Positions 23,836-31,917 of a DNA stretch of 64,000 nucleotides are shown piece after piece. Made by a program: the position numbers and the translations under genes. The notes under the pieces were generated by a model. The model saw only the letters and a list, made by a program, of their open reading frames with translations. It was not told the origin of the DNA and made no database searches. Each line of letters starts with the position of its first letter. The stretch's first letter is position 1. Source of the DNA: VMCP01 sp964527775 (GTDB taxonomy: Bacteria > Bacteroidota > Bacteroidia > NS11-12g > UBA955); the NCBI GenBank assembly GCA_964527775.1, contig CAZGQS010000001.1, positions 62,001-126,000 on the forward strand, read 5' to 3'.

Positions 23836-26425
23836 AAACCTTCTGTATCTCCTGTAACTTAATCAACGCCTCAATGGGAGTTAACGTGTTGATGTCAATC
23901 TTGGTAATCTGGTCTTTCAATTGTTGAACGCGAGGGTCTTCAGTGGCAAACATATTCATCTGATACACTGGCTTGACTGCAGTTTTTTTCAAAGTATCTC
24001 TCGACTGGTTTTTGAGTCGGGATTGTTCCAATTGCTGAAGGATTTCTGAACTTCGTATCAATACTTGATTGGGAATGCCCGCCAATTGGGCAACATGAAT
24101 ACCAAAGCTGTGCTCGCTTCCGCCGGGTTTCAAGATTCTCAAAAAGACAATTTGGGAGCCTTGTTCTTTCACCGCGACATGGTAGTTTTTTACTCCATCG
24201 AGCTTGTCTTCTAGCTCGTTTAATTCATGGTAGTGCGTGGCAAATAGGGTTTTGGGTTTTCCGGGATGACTGTGCAAGTATTCGGCGATGCTCCAAGCAA
24301 GACTGACACCATCATAAGTGCTGGTGCCTCGTCCAATTTCGTCTAAAAGAACCAAACTTCGGTCACTGAGGTTGTTCAAAATGCTTGCCGTTTCGGTCAT
24401 CTCCACCATAAAGGTCGATTCACCAGCCGAAATGTTGTCTGATGCTCCTACGCGCGTGTAAATCTTGTCAACTAGGCCAATGGTTGCGCTTTTGCATGGT
24501 ACAAAACAACCCATTTGGGCGAGAATCACCGCCAACGCCGTTTGTCGAAGAATGGCACTCTTACCGCTCATGTTGGGACCCGTAAGAATGATCATTCTTT
24601 GCGACTCATTGTCTAAGAAAATGTCGTTGGGAATATAACTTTGGTCAGGAGGGAGTTGTGATTCAATAACCGGGTGTCTGCAGCCTTTTAGGTCTAGATC
24701 AAAGCCTTCGGTCATTACCGGACGACAGTAAGATCTGTCTTCGGCGAGCTGCGCGAAACCCGCTAAAACATCCCATGTCGCAACCATTAAGGCGTCAGAT
24801 TGGATGGGTAAAATGCGTTGGGAAAGATCGTCTAAGAGAGATTCCCAAAGAGCTGCCTCCAAAATGGATATGCGGTCTTCGGCAGAGAGTATTTTTTCCT
24901 CGTATTGCTTAAGCTCAGGGGTAATATAACGCTCAGCGTTGGTCAAGGTTTGCTTACGTATCCAAGTTTCAGGAACCTTGTCTTTGTGTGAGTGCGTCAC
25001 CTCTAAATAATAGCCAAAAACGTTGTTGTAGCCAATTTTTAACGAGTGAATGCCCGTGATTTCTATCTCTCGATGCTGAATTTCAATCAGTTTATCTTTT
25101 CCATTGATGGATAAATCTCTCAGCTCAGATAGTTCATCGTTGATGTGCGATTGAAATATGCCTCCCCTGCTTGAATTGATGGGGGCATCTTCGCTGATTT
25201 GGTGATCAATGAGCTGAATAAAGTCCTCGAACGGGCTTAATTTTTGAGCATCTTTTATCCATTGTTCTAGAGGAGATTGCTCTAAAAGGTTTTTTAGTTT
25301 TTTGAGGGACTTTAAACTGCGACTCAACTGAAGCAGTTCTTTCGGATTGACCCGTTTCAGAGCTATTTTAGCGGTCAATCGCTGTAAATCACCAATTTCA
25401 TGTAAAAAGATTCGCATTTCTTGCAAAAAACTGCCGTTCTGCGACAATTCGGATACCCGATTCAATCGCGCTTCGATGTCCGCGAGATTCTTGAGCGGCA
25501 GCAACATCCATTGCTGTAAAAGTCGGCCACCCATGGGAGTAACGGTAGTGTCAATGACATCCAAGAGTGACCGTCCCTCGGGATAAACCGAACGAACCAA
25601 CTCCAAATTTCGGATAGTGAAGCCGTCAAGCCAAACATAAGCCGATTCATCGATTCGCTGTATGCCCGAAATATGTCCGGTATGGGTATGATGGGTCTGA
25701 TCCAGGTATTGCAAAGCAGCGCCGGCAGAGAGAATGGCTGCAGGTAATTCAGCGATTCCAAAGCCTTTGAGGTTTTGCGTCTTGAATTGTCTCTGAAGTT
25801 TTTCTTCGGCATATTCTGCCTGATATACCCAATCTTCGAGGGTTTGATACGATTTTGGAGTGCCGAATGCTTGAAATACTTTTTGGGACTGCTTCTTGGG
25901 GAAGATGAATTCTGCTGGTTTGAAACCCGAAATCATTTTTTTGATGAAAAATTCATCGCCTTGCGCGCATTGAAAGTCTCCAGTAGAAATATCCAATAAG
26001 CTCAGTCCCCATTTTCCATCAAGTTCAATCAAAGAGGCCAGATAGTTGCTCTGTTTGGATTCGAGAATCTTGTCGTTGTAACTGACGCCGGGAGTGACGA
26101 GCTCTGTAACACCTCTTTTAACAATGGTCTTGGTTAATTTAGGGTCCTCGAGTTGGTCGCAAACGGCAACGCGGTATCCAGCGCGAACCAGTTTGGGTAA
26201 ATAGGTGTCGAGAGAGTGGTGAGGGAATCCTGCAAGATCCATTTCGGAAGCGGCACCGTTAGAGCGTTTGGTCAATACAATGCCTAAAACCTTGCTAGCC
26301 GTAACGGCGTCTTGGTCGAAGGTCTCATAAAAATCACCTACACGAAACAGCAACAAGGCCCCAGGATACTGAGCCTTGATCTGATTGTATTGTTTCATCA
26401 ACGGAGTTTCCTTCTTTTCAGACAT
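23822..26425 (-). CDS. mutS: DNA mismatch repair protein MutS
   Basis: Mismatch-recognition ATPase of about 867 residues. The N-terminal mismatch-binding motif is GDFYETF; the ATPase domain has Walker A TGPNMSGKSAILRQ, Walker B LLDEIGRGTSTYDG and the ATHYHEL motif; a C-terminal helical tail follows. The ATG at 26425 fits the MutS start (MSEKKETPLMKQYNQIKAQY). The final residues VFGDR and the stop codon come from heptamer repeat units (TTTTCGGTGATCGGTGA on the minus strand), so the C-terminal end was set by the repeat. It is divergent from the TrmH gene with 65 bases between start codons. Confidence 0.96.
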   Translation of the reverse strand: MSEKKETPLMKQYNQIKAQYPGALLLFRVGDFYETFDQDAVTASKVLGIVLTKRSNGAASEMDLAGFPHHSLDTYLPKLVRAGYRVAVCDQLEDPKLTKTIVKRGVTELVTPGVSYNDKILESKQSNYLASLIELDGKWGLSLLDISTGDFQCAQGDEFFIKKMISGFKPAEFIFPKKQSQKVFQAFGTPKSYQTLEDWVYQAEYAEEKLQRQFKTQNLKGFGIAELPAAILSAGAALQYLDQTHHTHTGHISGIQRIDESAYVWLDGFTIRNLELVRSVYPEGRSLLDVIDTTVTPMGGRLLQQWMLLPLKNLADIEARLNRVSELSQNGSFLQEMRIFLHEIGDLQRLTAKIALKRVNPKELLQLSRSLKSLKKLKNLLEQSPLEQWIKDAQKLSPFEDFIQLIDHQISEDAPINSSRGGIFQSHINDELSELRDLSINGKDKLIEIQHREIEITGIHSLKIGYNNVFGYYLEVTHSHKDKVPETWIRKQTLTNAERYITPELKQYEEKILSAEDRISILEAALWESLLDDLSQRILPIQSDALMVATWDVLAGFAQLAEDRSYCRPVMTEGFDLDLKGCRHPVIESQLPPDQSYIPNDIFLDNESQRMIILTGPNMSGKSAILRQTALAVILAQMGCFVPCKSATIGLVDKIYTRVGASDNISAGESTFMVEMTETASILNNLSDRSLVLLDEIGRGTSTYDGVSLAWSIAEYLHSHPGKPKTLFATHYHELNELEDKLDGVKNYHVAVKEQGSQIVFLRILKPGGSEHSFGIHVAQLAGIPNQVLIRSSEILQQLEQSRLKNQSRDTLKKTAVKPVYQMNMFATEDPRVQQLKDQITKIDINTLTPIEALIKLQEIQKVFGDR

Positions 26426-26429
26426 CCTC

Positions 26430-26437
26430 CAAAGATA
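26430..26437 (-). promoter_or_regulatory. -7 element TATCTTTG at the mutS start
   Basis: On the minus strand TATCTTTG ends four bases before the mutS ATG at 26425. The GGAGG lying between them would be upstream of, or at, the transcription start and so is probably not a real ribosome binding site. Confidence 0.5.
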
Positions 26438-26477
26438 CCAAATCAAAAAGGGGAGTAATTAACATCTTTTTCTCAAC

Positions 26478-26485
26478 TATCTTTG
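26478..26485 (+). promoter_or_regulatory. -7 element TATCTTTG at the TrmH gene start
   Basis: TATCTTTG is a perfect match to TAnnTTTG and ends five bases before the ATG at 26491. A leaderless transcript is implied. It faces the mutS -7 element 41 bases away. Confidence 0.5.
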
Positions 26486-26490
26486 TAGAG

Positions 26491-27579
26491 ATGCGGAAAC
26501 TTAAAACATCCGAACTTCAAAGAATCAGTCCCGAAGAATACCAACAAAAAAGACACCGTGAGGTTGTAGTTGTGTTGGATTCAGTGAGAAGTATGAACAA
26601 CGTGGGTTCTATTTTTCGCAGTTCCGATGCCTTTTTGATTGATAAAATTTTTTTGTGTGGGATAACAGGAAAACCTCCCCATCGCGAAATATCGAAAACT
26701 GCTATTGGAGCTGAAAAATCGGTTCCTTGGGAGTATTTTTCAAGCACCATTGAAGCAATTAATCTCCTAAAATCTCAAGGTTACACGCTCATAGCTGTTG
26801 AACAAGCTGAAAATTCGCTAGATCTTTCAACGGCTAAACTCCCCACTCAAAAAGTAGCCTTCATCTTTGGAAACGAAGTAGATGGAGTATCACAAGACGT
26901 CATCAATGCTTGTGACCACTGCTTGGAAATTCCACAATTGGGAACCAAACACTCGTTCAATGTGGCTGTTACCTGCGGTATGGTACTCTGGGAACATTTC
27001 AGACAATCAAAAATCTTTCTCATTCTTCTGCTCTTACTCCAATCTTGTAATCAGCCATCGGCGATCAGCGGGCAGCCGTCAACTAACTGCGCTCAGCGCT
27101 CAGCCGATCACCGATCACCGATCACCGAAAACCGAAAACTGACCACCGATCACCGAAAACCGAAAACCACCATATACGTTTCCTTCTCAAATGACTGCCC
27201 CATTTGTCTAAAATACCTTCCAACACTCAGAGAAATCTCCAAAAATCTGCCCGATAGCATTGATTTCAAACTGGTAAAAGTGAATACAGATGAGGTGTGG
27301 GATTTTGATTGGAACCAAAGTCTTTCCCAACAAACTAAGTTAGATTCAGCAGGAGCGTGGTCTAAGAAAGTTGGAATGAAGGTTTATCCCGAAGTAATTG
27401 TTCTGGGAAGTGACGGACAAAAAATCTATCAGGGGAGCATTGACGATAGGGCGGTGGCCATTGGGAAAATGCGCAGAACCGCGCTCAAACACTATTTGAT
27501 AGACGCCATCGAATCAGTGAAAAAAGGTGAAAGTCCCCAAGTAAAACAAACCACAGCCGTGGGCTGCTACATCGAATGA
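26491..27579 (+). CDS. TrmH-family RNA methyltransferase fused in frame to a thioredoxin-like lipoprotein
   Basis: One open frame of 362 codons with two unrelated parts. Residues 1-172 are a SpoU/TrmH SPOUT methyltransferase (VRSMNNVGSIFRSSDAF, FIFGNEVDGVSQ, IPQLGTKHSFNVAV), about the length of a complete small TrmH. Residues 172-186 are FLILLLLLQSC, a lipoprotein signal, and residues 187-226 are encoded by the heptamer array. Residues 227-362 form a thioredoxin-like domain with CPIC (Cys 236 and 239). A cytoplasmic enzyme ending in a lipobox is odd. An internal ATG at 26980 would give a normal lipoprotein with Cys 23, so two products from one frame are possible. The stop overlaps the next gene start (ATGA). 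Confidence 0.82.
   Translation: MRKLKTSELQRISPEEYQQKRHREVVVVLDSVRSMNNVGSIFRSSDAFLIDKIFLCGITGKPPHREISKTAIGAEKSVPWEYFSSTIEAINLLKSQGYTLIAVEQAENSLDLSTAKLPTQKVAFIFGNEVDGVSQDVINACDHCLEIPQLGTKHSFNVAVTCGMVLWEHFRQSKIFLILLLLLQSCNQPSAISGQPSTNCAQRSADHRSPITENRKLTTDHRKPKTTIYVSFSNDCPICLKYLPTLREISKNLPDSIDFKLVKVNTDEVWDFDWNQSLSQQTKLDSAGAWSKKVGMKVYPEVIVLGSDGQKIYQGSIDDRAVAIGKMRRTALKHYLIDAIESVKKGESPQVKQTTAVGCYIE
27051..27169 (-). repeat. Heptanucleotide tandem array, locus 3, inside a coding frame (17 units)
   Basis: Seventeen 7-bp units in phase, including TCAGCCA, TCGGCGA, TCAGCGC, TCAGCCG, ATCACCG three times in a row, AAAACCG, AAAACTG, ACCACCG and ATCACCG. It lies within the TrmH-thioredoxin frame just after the lipobox Cys and keeps the frame open. 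Its orientation is that of locus 2. Since 7 is not a multiple of 3, gain or loss of one unit would shift the frame. Confidence 0.9.
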
Positions 27580-28925
27580 GAAGTTTAATTTTGGTTGCAG
27601 TTTTAGGAGTTTCCTGTGTAGGAAAACAAAATGGGGTCTCGAATCCTGTTTTTGATAAAGACATTGAGCCCATCATTGTTCAACACTGTACGCCTTGCCA
27701 CAGAGAAAATGGGGGGGCGCCGTTCGTTCTCACAAGCTTCGAAGCAGTTAAGAAAAAAGCAAAAACCATCGCCAAAGTAACGGCTAATAGAATCATGCCT
27801 CCTTGGCCTGCCGATCCCAATTACACTCACTTTTTAAAGGAGAACATTCTAAGTGATGCGCAGATTGCCACCATTCAAAATTGGGTCAAACAAGGCGGCA
27901 AACCAGGTAAAAATCCAGGTCAACAATTAGCTAAAGTTACCCCTTTTGTCAGCAATTTAGGAACCCCAGACATGGTTTTGGAATTGGATACCGTAGCCCT
28001 GCATCAAGGGGATCAAGATCGGTTCTTCTTGGTGAAAACATCGGGCAGGATGCCCCAGAAAAAATACGTTAGAGCAGTAGAATTTATACCTGGACAACCG
28101 CAATTGGTGCATCATTTCAACGGACATCTAATCAATTACGAAAAGGGCTCAAAGCGAGATTTTACCACTCAGCCGCTCAAAGTTGAAATGAAATACGAAG
28201 AGTCAAGGTCAGTAAAAAAAGACCTTAATTTGATGGCCAACAACGGAATCATTCCCGACAGGGTGCACTCTGTGGTGAATTATTTACCCGGAGTTTTTGG
28301 CACTGAATACCCCGACGGAATAGGCACCTTTCAGCTGTCAGAAGAGTTTTCCATTGTGGGAAATGACGTGCATTACGGTCCCTCGAGAAAAACGGTGGTC
28401 GATAAAAGCAAAATCCATCTGTTTTTCACTGAAACTCCACCATCTCGCGGACTTGGGGAGCTGATGTTGGGTACAAACGGGGTGAGTAAAATTGTTCCGC
28501 CGCTGGTAATTAAGCCCAACACGGTTAGCAAGCATGTTACCGAATTTACCGTGCCAGCCGATATTTCGGTGTTGACCGTGAATCCTCATTTACATTTGCT
28601 GGGTAGTAGTTTTTTAGCCTACGCCATAAAGCCCAATGGAGACACCATTCGCTTGATTTCCATTCCTCGATGGGATTTTAGATGGCAGTATTTTTATACG
28701 TTTCCAAACATGGTGAAAATTCCTCGAGGTAGCATCATCAGGGCGGAAGCCGTTTTTGACAACACCGATAACAATCCCAACAATCCCAATCGTCCTCCGA
28801 AAACAGTGGCAGAACGATTTGATTACGGGGGATCAAGCATGAGGGCGAGCGACGAAATGTTCCAGTTCATCATCACCTACGTAGCTTGGCAACCCGGCGA
28901 CGAAAAAATATCCCTCAAAAAATAA
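27576..28925 (+). CDS. Cytochrome c / copper type II monooxygenase-like lipoprotein
   Basis: A 449-residue exported protein. The N-terminus MRSLILVAVLGVSC looks like a short lipoprotein signal with Cys 14. A c-type cytochrome segment follows with one haem motif CTPCH (residues 38-42) and the distal-type Met in ANRIMPPWP. The C-terminal two thirds resemble the copper type II ascorbate-dependent monooxygenase fold (PHM/DBH): VHHFNGHL and NPHLHLLGSSF fit the two copper-site His motifs. The start overlaps the preceding thioredoxin-like frame (ATGA). A role in periplasmic oxidation is inference; the substrate is unknown. Confidence 0.78.
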   Translation: MRSLILVAVLGVSCVGKQNGVSNPVFDKDIEPIIVQHCTPCHRENGGAPFVLTSFEAVKKKAKTIAKVTANRIMPPWPADPNYTHFLKENILSDAQIATIQNWVKQGGKPGKNPGQQLAKVTPFVSNLGTPDMVLELDTVALHQGDQDRFFLVKTSGRMPQKKYVRAVEFIPGQPQLVHHFNGHLINYEKGSKRDFTTQPLKVEMKYEESRSVKKDLNLMANNGIIPDRVHSVVNYLPGVFGTEYPDGIGTFQLSEEFSIVGNDVHYGPSRKTVVDKSKIHLFFTETPPSRGLGELMLGTNGVSKIVPPLVIKPNTVSKHVTEFTVPADISVLTVNPHLHLLGSSFLAYAIKPNGDTIRLISIPRWDFRWQYFYTFPNMVKIPRGSIIRAEAVFDNTDNNPNNPNRPPKTVAERFDYGGSSMRASDEMFQFIITYVAWQPGDEKISLKK

Positions 28926-28931
28926 GAAAAT

Positions 28932-30023
28932 ATGGAGCTAAAAATCATCAATAATTCATCGGAGTTTCACCCTGTGATAGATGTGATTTATCAAGGGGAT
29001 CCCAATCACATTAAACATTTAGAATCTGATATTGACGCGGTTTTTGATCGTTCGCACAAGAAATTCAAAAGAGGAGATGCTCAGCGTTGGGTGCTTTATG
29101 AAAACTCTAAGCCAATTGGTAGAGTTGCTGCCTTTTACGAAGATAAAAACGGTAAGCGTTTTGGGGGTTGGGGATTTTTTGAGTGCATCAATAACGATGA
29201 TGCGGCTAAAAAGCTCATTTTAGAGGCTGAAAACTGGCTCAAAGAACATCATGCTGAGAAAATCCTTGCTCCGGTAAATTTCGGCTCTAGAGATGCTTAT
29301 TGGGGACTTTTAATCAGTTCAACTACATACCCAAGTTATCAAGAGAACTATCAGCCGGCTTACTATCAGAAGTGGTTCGATGAGTTGGGATACGGATTGG
29401 AAATTGAACAAACTACTTACGAGTTGGTTGAAAAAGACTTCAATATTGAGCGCTTTTCGAAAATTGCAGAGCGCACCATGGGCAACACACAATACCGTTT
29501 CGAAGTACTTGATTATTCCAGATTAGATCAATTCGCCGCTGATTTTGTGTCGGTTTACAACAAGGCATGGACCTTTCACGAAGATTTTGAGCCTTTAGAA
29601 GTTGATGAAATACTCAAGAGATTCAAGTCTATGAAACCTGCGGTGATTCCTGAGATGATTGTCTTTGCTTATCACGAGCAAGAACCCATTGGTTTTCATG
29701 TAAATATTTTGGAGTTAAACAGCATTTTTAAGGATTTCGGGGGAAAGCTTACGCTCTGGAACAAACTGCGCTTTCTGATGAGCAAAGGAAAGATTGATAG
29801 ATGTCGCGGAGTGGTCTTTGGAATCATTCCTGAATATCACAACAAGGGGGTAGAAGCCGGCATGATTATGAAATCCTACGAAGGCGCAAAAAAATTAGAA
29901 AAAATCAAGAGCATTGAGTTGGCTTGGATAGGTGATTTTAATCCGAAGATGCTCAGTATGTTAAGTTCGTTGGGCGCAAAGTTGACCAAGACCCATCACA
30001 CCTACAGCAAAATATTTTCTTGA
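28932..30023 (+). CDS. Conserved hypothetical protein, GNAT-like
   Basis: 363 residues, soluble, no signal peptide. The first half (RWVLYENSKPIGRVAAFYE, GGWGFFECINNDDAAKKLI) and the C-terminal part (VVFGIIPEYHNKGVEAGMIM) look like GCN5-related acyltransferase folds, the latter resembling an acetyl-CoA loop. Proteins of this length and type are widespread in Bacteroidota and usually annotated as hypothetical or GNAT family. It begins six bases after the monooxygenase-like gene and so may share its transcript. No substrate can be proposed. Confidence 0.6.
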   Translation: MELKIINNSSEFHPVIDVIYQGDPNHIKHLESDIDAVFDRSHKKFKRGDAQRWVLYENSKPIGRVAAFYEDKNGKRFGGWGFFECINNDDAAKKLILEAENWLKEHHAEKILAPVNFGSRDAYWGLLISSTTYPSYQENYQPAYYQKWFDELGYGLEIEQTTYELVEKDFNIERFSKIAERTMGNTQYRFEVLDYSRLDQFAADFVSVYNKAWTFHEDFEPLEVDEILKRFKSMKPAVIPEMIVFAYHEQEPIGFHVNILELNSIFKDFGGKLTLWNKLRFLMSKGKIDRCRGVVFGIIPEYHNKGVEAGMIMKSYEGAKKLEKIKSIELAWIGDFNPKMLSMLSSLGAKLTKTHHTYSKIFS

Positions 30024-30040
30024 TTTTTTTTGATGGAGGA

Positions 30041-30071
30041 TTTGCATTTTTAAAAAATGGGTGTACCTTTG
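30041..30071 (+). promoter_or_regulatory. Promoter of tRNA-Lys
   Basis: TTTG at 30041-30044, a 19-base spacer and TACCTTTG at 30064-30071 match the Bacteroidota housekeeping promoter closely. The tRNA begins 21 bases downstream. Confidence 0.75.
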
Positions 30072-30091
30072 CAGTCCTTTAAAGAAGGAAC

Positions 30092-30164
30092 GATTCCGTA
30101 GCTCAGTTGGTAGAGCAATACACTTTTAATGTATGGGTCCTGGGTTCGAGTCCCAGCGGGATCA
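30092..30164 (+). tRNA. tRNA-Lys (anticodon TTT)
   Basis: A complete 73-base cloverleaf. The acceptor stem GATTCCG pairs with CGGGATC (one G-T wobble), the D arm is GCTCAGTTGGTAGAGC, the anticodon loop CTTTTAA gives anticodon TTT, and the T arm is CTGGG-TTCGAGT-CCCAG. Discriminator base is A, and CCA is encoded directly after (30165-30167). It has its own promoter and a terminator hairpin downstream. Confidence 0.97.
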
Positions 30165-30170
30165 CCACCA

Positions 30171-30200
30171 AAAGCCTCAGAGAAATCTGAGGCTTTTTTT
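30171..30200 (+). terminator. Terminator after tRNA-Lys
   Basis: AAAGCCTCAG pairs with CTGAGGCTTT around an AGAAAT loop and is followed by T residues. It starts four bases after the encoded CCA. Confidence 0.88.
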
Positions 30201-30356
30201 ATTGCCTATTTTTATAGTTTGTTTTTAGTGCCATATAGTTATTTTGTTTGTTGCATTAAACAAAATTTGATTTTTTTGGTGGTTATAATAATCATTTCAG
30301 CAAAAGCATTGTCCATCCCAATCCTGTTCATTTAAACATTAAACTCGAATAAAAAT

Positions 30357-30432
30357 TGCTTATTTAGTACAAAAATGAACAAATAAGCACATTTAAACAT
30401 ATCTATTTTGTGTATTTTTGTACAAATAAGCA
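30357..30432 (+). promoter_or_regulatory. Three copies of an AAATAAGCA site around the promoter of the AAA ATPase gene
   Basis: AAATAAGCA occurs at 30381-30389 and 30424-30432, and inverted (TGCTTATTT) at 30357-30365. The extended sites read GTACTAAATAAGCA, GAACAAATAAGCA and GTACAAATAAGCA. A -7 element TATTTTTG lies at 30413-30420, directly before the third site, which lies just upstream of the ATG at 30438. The arrangement looks like an operator set. The 225 bases before the gene hold nothing else recognisable. Confidence 0.55.
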
Positions 30433-30437
30433 TAAAA

Positions 30438-31913
30438 ATGAAATCTTTAGCCCTTATTCCTTACAATAAAATCACTGACCGACTCAAATTCGAAAACCCT
30501 TGGTGGGTGTCTAAACATATAGCGTCGTTTTATCTTTCCATGAAAAGAAGATTGTATTTCAATCTTTTTTATCCATTTGTCACCAATACCGAAATTAGAA
30601 GAGCACTGGTTCTTATGGGCCCTAGACGTGTTGGAAAAACCGTCATGCTTTACCATAGCATTGAACAACTTCTCCGTGACAATGTGCCTTCCAATAAGAT
30701 CTTTTTCATTGGATTGGATAATCCCGTTTATGTTAATTTAGGTTTAGATGATTTGCTTGACCTTTGTAAACAGTCTCTGAAAATAGATGACCTTGACGGT
30801 TGTTTCGTGTTCTTTGATGAAATTCAATACCTCAAAGATTGGGAACGGCATCTCAAAGTGCTTGTTGACACTTATCCCTATACCAAATTCATTGCATCGG
30901 GCTCTGCAGCGGCCGCTCTGAAATGGCACAGTACCGAAAGCGGGGCAGGGCGCTTTACCGATTTTATGCTTCCCCCTCTCACGTTCCAAGAATTTATTCA
31001 TCTCAAAGAAATGGATCATCTGCTGCTCGATCCTCCCGCGTCATACGGTGGCATGAAACCTCGTTATCAGTTAACCCACGATGTCAATTCCCTTAATGCG
31101 GAGTTCATTCAGTATTTGAATTTCGGGGGATATCCCGAAGTCGTGTTGTCTGGGAAAATCCAAAACGACATGAACAGATACATTAAAAGTGACATTGTTG
31201 ATAAGGTTCTTTTACGCGATTTACCCAGTATTTACGGTATTCGAGATGTTCAAGAACTGAATCGATTTTTTACCTACCTCGCTTTTAATACGGCCAACGA
31301 ATTTTCATACGAAACCATGTCCAAACAAAGCGGCATCCAAAAAGAGACGCTCAAGAGATACTTGGAATATTTGGAGTCGGCCTTCTTGATTAAAGTAATT
31401 AACAAAGTAGATTACAACGCCAAGCGACTAAAACGAGTGACCAGCTTTAAGGTTTATTTGACCAATCCTTCTTTGAGAACCGCCTTATTTTCACCTGTCA
31501 GAGAAACTGACGAAGAAATGGGTAATTTGGTTGAAACTGCCTTGTTTTCTCAGTGGTTGCATAGAGAACATTTGAATTTAACTTACGCCAATTGGAAAGA
31601 CGGCCGAAATGAAGGCGAAGTAGACATGGTTTTGGTTGATAATGCTAAGTTTTCACCCATGTGGGCAGCAGAGATAAAATGGAGCAACCGCTATGTTGAG
31701 CATCCTAAAGAACTAAAAAGTCTCTTAAAATTTTGCGAAAATCACCAATTAAACAAGGCATTGGTTACTACCATCAATCAAACCAATACCAAAGAAATAA
31801 ACGGAATTTCCCTGCTTTTCATACCCGCATCCGTGTATGCTTACAACATTGGGAATGCAACATTGACCATTAAACATGATAGTGAAACCCAATTTTTGAA
31901 CCTATTATTGTAA
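30438..31913 (+). CDS. AAA-family ATPase with DUF4143 domain
   Basis: 491 residues from the ATG at 30438. An N-terminal AAA_14-type ATPase has Walker A GPRRVGKTVMLY, Walker B CFVFFDEIQYLKDWE and a sensor-like ASGSAAAALK. The middle resembles a DNA-binding winged-helix segment (ETMSKQSGIQKETLKRYLEYL), and the C-terminal DUF4143 domain has a nuclease-like GEVDMVLVDN followed by AAEIKWSNR. These ATPases are common, often solitary, and of uncertain function. It lies four bases before the symporter gene. Three repeated sites over its promoter suggest that it is regulated, perhaps by its own product; that is inference. Confidence 0.82.
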   Translation: MKSLALIPYNKITDRLKFENPWWVSKHIASFYLSMKRRLYFNLFYPFVTNTEIRRALVLMGPRRVGKTVMLYHSIEQLLRDNVPSNKIFFIGLDNPVYVNLGLDDLLDLCKQSLKIDDLDGCFVFFDEIQYLKDWERHLKVLVDTYPYTKFIASGSAAAALKWHSTESGAGRFTDFMLPPLTFQEFIHLKEMDHLLLDPPASYGGMKPRYQLTHDVNSLNAEFIQYLNFGGYPEVVLSGKIQNDMNRYIKSDIVDKVLLRDLPSIYGIRDVQELNRFFTYLAFNTANEFSYETMSKQSGIQKETLKRYLEYLESAFLIKVINKVDYNAKRLKRVTSFKVYLTNPSLRTALFSPVRETDEEMGNLVETALFSQWLHREHLNLTYANWKDGRNEGEVDMVLVDNAKFSPMWAAEIKWSNRYVEHPKELKSLLKFCENHQLNKALVTTINQTNTKEINGISLLFIPASVYAYNIGNATLTIKHDSETQFLNLLL

Positions 31914-31917
31914 CTCA

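Noticed and set aside
26431..26437. GGAGG between the mutS -7 box and ATG as a Shine-Dalgarno sequence
   Set aside because: It would lie at or upstream of the predicted transcription start, and Bacteroidota rarely use such sites; it overlaps the promoter by chance.
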